Shown here in pieces: positions 58,641 through 64,000 of a stretch of 64,000 nt of DNA (its first letter is position 1; each line of letters starts with the position of its first letter). The stretch lies in contig NC_037090.1 of the NCBI RefSeq assembly GCF_002994745.2, positions 18,960,001 to 19,024,000 on the forward strand, written 5' to 3'. The notes under the pieces are model-generated. The model searched no databases, was not told the origin of the DNA, and saw nothing but the letters and a program-made list of their open reading frames with translations. The position numbers were made by a program, and so were the translations under genes. The stretch comes from Rosa chinensis (lineage: Eukaryota > Streptophyta > Magnoliopsida > Rosales > Rosaceae).

Positions 58641-59265
58641 GACTAACACTTTTTCCTCCATATAATTATGAAAATGTGGTCTAGGTTTTCAGCGCTTTTG
58701 CGTGAGATTATTGTGCATCTCATATCAGTGCAAAAAGTGTTCTTGCTTAGTAAGAGAGTTTCTGACATGCATCATTAAAATCACTTATTCCTTATTAAGT
58801 GATTCATTGCTCATACACTTGCATAATTCTCTCGAGATCAGTGGAGAAGTCTGTGATGCAAGAAGTTTGAAGGTCGTGGTCAACACCTTCCTTTCAAGTG
58901 AAAAGGCTCTCAAATGAAGAAGATAGAAGAGGTTCGAGTCAAACGCATCATCTATAAAGTCTAGTGATTGCAGCCATGGTTAGAGCTACTTTTGTTTGTA
59001 GAGAAACTCATTTTTCACTATTAGTGGATAGTCTTTCATTTGGGCTCTCAAAAGTTAGAGCCTGCAGTGTTTTTCCCTCAATTTGATGTTTTCACTTGGT
59101 AAACAAAATGCTGTCTTTATTGCAAATTTCTGTTATCAGTACATGTCAGGATAGCAATCTTGCTTTCAATTTCCGATATCCAAAAAAAGTTCATCCTAGC
59201 ATTTTCAGATTTTTCTAGGGTTTTCAAATTTTTGATATAGGATTAGGGGTTCGTGCTGATAATGT
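58641..59265. other. no gene recognised
   Basis: Intergenic sequence after R1 copy B. The 71-codon frame at 58702-58917 has no recognisable product. Confidence 0.4.
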
Positions 59266-59480
59266 GTTAAGAGAATATGATTCAGAGAGAATATTGTGTG
59301 TATTTCATTCATATTAAAGATCTCTATATATAGAGGATTACATAGATATTTGCTTGGAATACAAGTACAAAATTTTACTATAATTAAACCAACATATTGA
59401 TAGGATATCTATGAGAACATTCCAGCTCTGTTACAATTAGGTTAAGTAACCTCGTTTGGAAGAGGCACACTAAAATTCTC
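59266..59480 (-). repeat. possible copia solo LTR
   Basis: Starts TGTTAAGAGAATATGATTC and has TCTCTATATATAGAGG, similar in layout to the LTR at 9043-9245 (TCTTTATATAGAGGATTACA). No coding region or target duplication could be paired, so this is tentative. Confidence 0.35.
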
Positions 59481-59714
59481 TATATCTTTCGAAACAACCA
59501 GAGACTTTTGTCTACAAATAAATCCATGAAAATGTGCATCTTTTATATTTATTTTGTTAGAAGAGGCCGTTACAAGTCACCGAATAATTCATTGACAAAA
59601 ATATATACACTTATATATGTACATTCTTTTACGGCTCATTGGGTCGGAGATATTCGAAGATCATAGAAAAATTAAATTACTCGCAAGGTGTAAAAAATTA
59701 GAAAGGTAAAATAA

Positions 59715-61802
59715 GGGGGGTGTATTGTATATGGAATTACTGGCACTTTTAAAGAAATCCATGGAATTTAAAAGTTTGGGTGTATTCAATAGAGACTTTT
59801 AATAGTCCATAAAAGTCTGGGTGTATTTAATTAGGATTTTAAAAAATCTTTATGAATTCCACCAAAGTCTAGGGGTATTCAATTAGGACTTTTAAAAATG
59901 AATAGAAGTTTAGGGGTATTCAAAATATCATTCATACATACGGAATTAGAAAATCATGGAAAATCATGGACTTTGTAGTGTTAAGTATAAATACCAAATT
60001 CCAATATTTTTCCAGCCACCAGAGCAAAGATTTTGAGCGTGGAAAAGTCTGTCAAAGTTCTTCTCTCTGCGCGTTCAAGGTTGGTCCTCCATCATCTCTC
60101 TTTCATGATTTCTTTTTTCTTTTCTCTATTATTTTGTGATATCAACCTCTAATACCTAACATGTTCATTGTTGTTGTTGAATTTGATTTTTTTTTTTTTT
60201 TCAATTGTGATGCTTGGAACCCTAATATTATCATCAACTCCTAAAACAAAGCCAAATAATGTATATGCCTAATGCTTTTACGGTTCGATCATAGTCCTGC
60301 ATACTATTGCGGTTGTTGCTATTGTCGTCGCTTGTTTGCTGCGTATGTTTCTTCTTCTTTGTTTTTCTCGCTAGGTTTTCTGTTTCTTTTGTATTTGTTG
60401 CTGTCCTATATGGCATGGTTCTCTTTTTTTTTGCTACTGCTTTGCCCTTGTGGCTCTTAAGTTCGGGTAGATTAGCCAAACGGTGGGTGGTTTTTTTTTT
60501 TTTTTTCCTTCATGCCAGAACTTCTTTTCTATACCTAATAGTGTGTGTGATTTTACCCTGCATTGAGATGGGACTTATGTTGACAATCTCATGTCAACTT
60601 TCTTAAAATGATAGTAATGTCAAAGGTGCGATTTGGTTCAAGCTTTGGGTGAATCTATACAGAGTTATTAATTTTCATTCAAATTTTGCTTTAACCCTTC
60701 AATTTGAAGCCAATGTATTAGCAGCTTGTAGTTGGACGTGAGGTAAGCAGATATCGAAATCGCCATGGGAAGATATCACAAAATGTATTAGCAGCTTGTA
60801 ACATACTAATTGCACATGTTTTTTATTATTAGGTAAATATTACTTAGGGGACTGCGGATTCCCAAATCGACGTCGGTTCCTAGCTCCATTTCGAGGTACT
60901 CGATATCACCTCAAAGATTTTGGTGGTGAAGGAAATCATCCTGTCAATGCAATTGAGTTATTCAATCTTCGCCATGCTTCCTTGAGGAACGTAATTGAGA
61001 GAATATTTGGAATATTTAAGTCGTGTTTCACAATCTTCAAATCAGCACCACCATTTTTATATAAGACACAAGCAGAACTAGTTTTGGCTTGTGCAGGACT
61101 GCACAATTTTCTTCGACAGGAATGTCGTTCAGATGAATTTCCTCCTGAACCAGAAGAAGATCCGATAGACAATCACGAAGATAATTTTGAATGGGATGAT
61201 TTTCAAACCCAAGATCAGCAAAGAGAGAATGCTAATGAATGGAGAATGAGTATTGCTACTCATATGTGGACAGATGCCCAACCAAATGCCAACAATGAAA
61301 ACAATGACAATCAAGAAAGTGAAAATGAGGGAGAAGAATAAATCATATCATTATTTCAAAGACGTCTGCTTATTTGGCATGAAACTTCATCAATGTGTTT
61401 TTTTTTCCCTTCTCTTTTTTGGATATCTTTTGGTTTGGTTGATTATATTTGGAGGCTTTTCCTTTATTTTCTTATATGTTTGTTTCATGACATTATTTGA
61501 GCTTCTCTGATTCCTACGCTAATGGTCATTAGTTAACATAGCTATGGCATCGTATTTTATTCTCTGACTAATAAACTAGCTTGGTTTTTCTTTTTATAAG
61601 TATTGTGAAATCTACATAAGTCATTCATATAAAGTCTATAGATTTTTACAAATCAGTAAAAATCTGTGCTAAAAATCAGTAAAAGTCAATGGTTTTTAAA
61701 AAATCAATAAAAGTCTATGAACTTTTTATAGAATCCATAGACTTTTGAAAAAGTCTATCATTTAAAAAAACTCCACACAAATCCAAATACAATACACCCC
61801 CC
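59715..61802 (+). mobile_element. PIF/Harbinger transposon, internal deletion derivative
   Basis: Terminal repeats GGGGGGTGTATTGTAT at the left and ATACAATACACCCCCC at the right, flanked by the 3-bp target TAA (59712-59714 and 61803-61805). Many subterminal copies of AAAGTCTA and TTTAAAA motifs occur at both ends. It retains only the C-terminal part of the transposase. Confidence 0.88.
60832..61341 (+). pseudogene. Harbinger transposase, C-terminal fragment
   Basis: Reads GKYYLGDCGFPNRRRFL, then YHLKDFGG, LFNLRHASLRNVIERIFGIF and LACAGLHNFLRQECR, then an acidic Asn/Glu-rich tail to the stop at 61339-61341. This holds the second Asp (in YLGDCGF) and the Glu (in NVIERIFG) of the DDE triad of PIF/Harbinger transposases. 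The first Asp and the N-terminal DNA-binding part are absent between 59715 and 60831, so the fragment cannot be a working transposase by itself. Confidence 0.85.
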
Positions 61803-61805
61803 TAA

Positions 61806-62027
61806 GAATGAATGTATCAAAAGGAGCACACATATAATACGAAAGTATGGGCTACTATTGGCTCACTCCTTGACTAGGATTAACAATAACCATGTGGATT
61901 TTAGCTTTAATTGATTGACCATTTGGGAACAGGGACAGTCACAACACACACTCATAGACACAGAGAGCTTGGTCAGCCTTCTTCGATCTGATCTTAAATC
62001 TCAGACAGATCTCGTCGGCTGGTGAAA
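61806..62027 (+). promoter_or_regulatory. upstream region of the alpha/beta hydrolase gene
   Basis: The only space between the Harbinger element end (61802) and the hydrolase ATG (62028). It would have to hold the core promoter and 5' UTR (pyrimidine/purine-mixed leader about 61935-62027), so the transposon sits very near the promoter. No clear TATA box. Confidence 0.4.
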
Positions 62028-64000
62028 ATGGCCGGTGGAGTTAACCGGAAGATATCGGCCGCTTCGGCCAGAGCTCACACCCGAAGAACCAAGCAAAACA
62101 GCTCCTTCCGTCTTCCTTCAGGTGGCTTCTTCTTCTTTCTCATTTCTTTCTTAATTTGATTTAACGTCTTCAATGCATCTCGGTTTTTAGTAATTTTTCT
62201 TGTTGAAAAATGTAGGACAAGAATTTGAATCTGTTTCTTTTCTGGGTATGAGAAAATTTAAACTCTTACTTGGTTTTAGCTATTTGTGATTAGTTTCTGG
62301 GGTTTTGTTAATGAGGAAAGTTAAAAGGAATCAACTTCTTAGATCATTTACGTAAAGAATTTGAAATTGAAATAGGGTCAGGTTGAGAAGTCTTATGCTT
62401 TAAGCCTTTTGGGTGAGAACTTGTTATTGTTGTTCTGAATGTTGATATTGAATTAAGAAGTAAATAGTAAAAACAAGGTGATGTTTTGGGTTAGGAAGAT
62501 AGTTCATGGGTTCAATCCTAACCAATGCACGAAAAAGAAGTAATTAATGTAAAAAGGAGTGCTGTTGACTTGGATAAATGTTTTCTAACAATGAAATGTA
62601 CGTTCTCTGCTTCAGTTTTGAGCTTGTATTAGGAGTGAACTTTGACATGGTATCAGTCATCTAAAACAAAAAGAAAAACACAGAAGTGAAAAATGGTTCT
62701 TTCTCCTTGAAGTAATCCATCGAGGGAAATTTAGTTTCCCCACAGTGAGGTTGAGTAGAGACTAGATATAAGATTTTGTCTTTCATCTGGATACCAATAG
62801 ACTACTACCTACATGTAAGCAGACGACTAACAAGCCTTTGAAGGTGCATGCTTTCTTTAGTATCTCTGTAAGGAATTTCTCATTTCGATGTGATAATAGT
62901 TTATATAATTTATGGACCAAGTTAGACATGGTATTCAATGATCAGGGATTATGCTTCATTATAATAGTGCCATAGGCCTTGTCTATTACTGCACATTGTA
63001 TCTCTGTTAATCTTGACAACAATTTTATGACTTTTGTTTAATTTCCTGCAAAGTGTCAATACTAAACTCCTAAATGCATCTGATCCAAAATATTTATGCA
63101 TTTGATGTCATTTTTATGCTCGAAGCATGAAGTCGAATAAGTTGGTCCCTTCTTTTTGGCCGAGACAGGTTGTGTAATATGTTTCTTGAGCTTTTTCTCA
63201 AATCTTTTTATTGTGATCTGATTAGAACTCAATAATTTCAGGGATGTTTAGGACAACACTGGTGGTGTTGTTTATGGGGTTTCTGGCATGGGCATATCAG
63301 GCCATCCAACCTCCTCCACCAAAGATTTGTGGCTCTCCTGATGGCCCTCCTGTTACAGCACCAAGAATAAAACTTAGGGATGGAAGGCATTTAGCCTATC
63401 AAGAGCATGGGGTCCCAAAAGAAAATGCTCAGTATAAAATTGTTTATGTCCATGGTATTGATTCTTGCAGACATGATGCTGTTGCTGCACAAACCCTATC
63501 TCCAGTATGTATCTTATGGTTTGTTTTGTATCTGTCTCGGTTGCATTTACTATTATGTTGACCTGTGGTGTGTTCTTCCAGGAAATTGTTGAAGACTTGG
63601 GTGTCTACTTTGTGTCTTTTGACAGACCTGGTTATGGAGAGAGTGATCCTGATCCAAATAGAACAGCAAAGAGTATGGCTTTAGATATAGAGGAGCTGGC
63701 TGATGAATTAGGATTAGGATCCAGATTCTATGTAATTGGTTTTTCCATGGGTGGACAGGTTCTTTGGGGTTGCCTCAAGTACATCCCTCACAGGTATGAT
63801 TAATCATGCAGTGTAAATGGACAGTTTCTTTATATGTGTATGATGGAAAAGATAAAATCGTACAACTGTTATACCATGTCATTGTGCTGAGCCTGACAGA
63901 GTACAAAAAATTAACAATCCACATTGCCATTGTTGGTGGGTCAGGGTCCCATATTGTGTGGTAGTAGAACATATTTCATTTATACCATGTAAAGCCTACA
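62028..64000 (+). CDS. membrane-anchored alpha/beta hydrolase, 5' part (runs off the window)
   Basis: Exons 62028-62121, 63242-63504 and 63582-63793, GT-AG and in phase; later exons lie beyond 64000. The N-terminus is basic (MAGGVNRKISAASARAHTRR), followed by one hydrophobic segment at about 35-53 (TTLVVLFMGFLAWAY), then the hydrolase fold: VYVHGIDSCR (oxyanion-type HG), FDRPGYGESD, and the nucleophile elbow GFSMGG with Ser174. The catalytic Asp and His should be in the missing exons. It resembles the plant single-pass alpha/beta-hydrolase group of unknown substrate. Intron 1 is about 1.1 kb. Confidence 0.88.

Noticed and set aside
58702..58917. 71-codon open frame after R1 copy B
   Set aside because: No motif, no codon bias and no supporting exon structure.

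Overview
This is plant nuclear DNA: genes with GT-AG introns, large AT-rich intergenic stretches, nested LTR retrotransposons, MITEs, hAT and PIF/Harbinger elements and LINE remnants. The best clue to the organism is a TFL1/CEN-type gene on the minus strand (19892-29895) whose second intron carries a complete ~8.9-kb copia retrotransposon. That combination matches the KSN locus of rose (Rosa, Rosaceae), whose copia allele is associated with continuous (recurrent) flowering. I infer a recurrent-blooming rose haplotype.

Layout. 0.7-3.1 kb: CAAX prenyl protease 2 (RCE1/FACE2), minus strand, at least seven exons. 4.0-4.8 kb: intronless YIPF5-like Golgi membrane protein, plus strand. 6.5-7.1 kb: a fold-back MITE. 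7.7-8.2 kb: a small acidic plant gene with a frameshift. 8.9-19.5 kb: repeat-rich zone with a SINE-like head, a copia tail, LINE tails, a promoter-bearing repeat (R1 copy A) carrying a hAT MITE, a Mutator-like element with a polypurine core, and a LINE RNase H region split by a MITE. 19.8-30.0 kb: KSN with the Sirevirus-like copia in intron 2. 30.6-34.5 kb: a retroposed fragment, a Tourist-like MITE and a small hAT. 35.9-45.9 kb: an internally deleted copia element whose 3' LTR was hit by a CRM-like Ty3/gypsy element. 46.9-51.8 kb: a third degraded copia, interrupted by a 2.8-kb LTR-like element. 52.3-58.6 kb: a fold-back MITE in a TA tract and R1 copy B, interrupted by a 3.6-kb LTR-like element that itself carries a hAT. 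59.7-61.8 kb: a PIF/Harbinger deletion derivative. 62.0 kb to the end: the 5' part of a membrane-anchored alpha/beta hydrolase, plus strand.

The host genes (RCE1, YIPF5-like, the small acidic gene, KSN, the hydrolase) share no obvious pathway. KSN is the locus of clear biological consequence: its four exons are intact, and the retroelement lies in the same orientation, so element-derived termination or splicing can plausibly block full-length transcript. Many insertions could be bounded precisely from target-site duplications and, for R1, from reciprocal empty sites. I found no CRISPR array, rRNA gene or intact tRNA gene.
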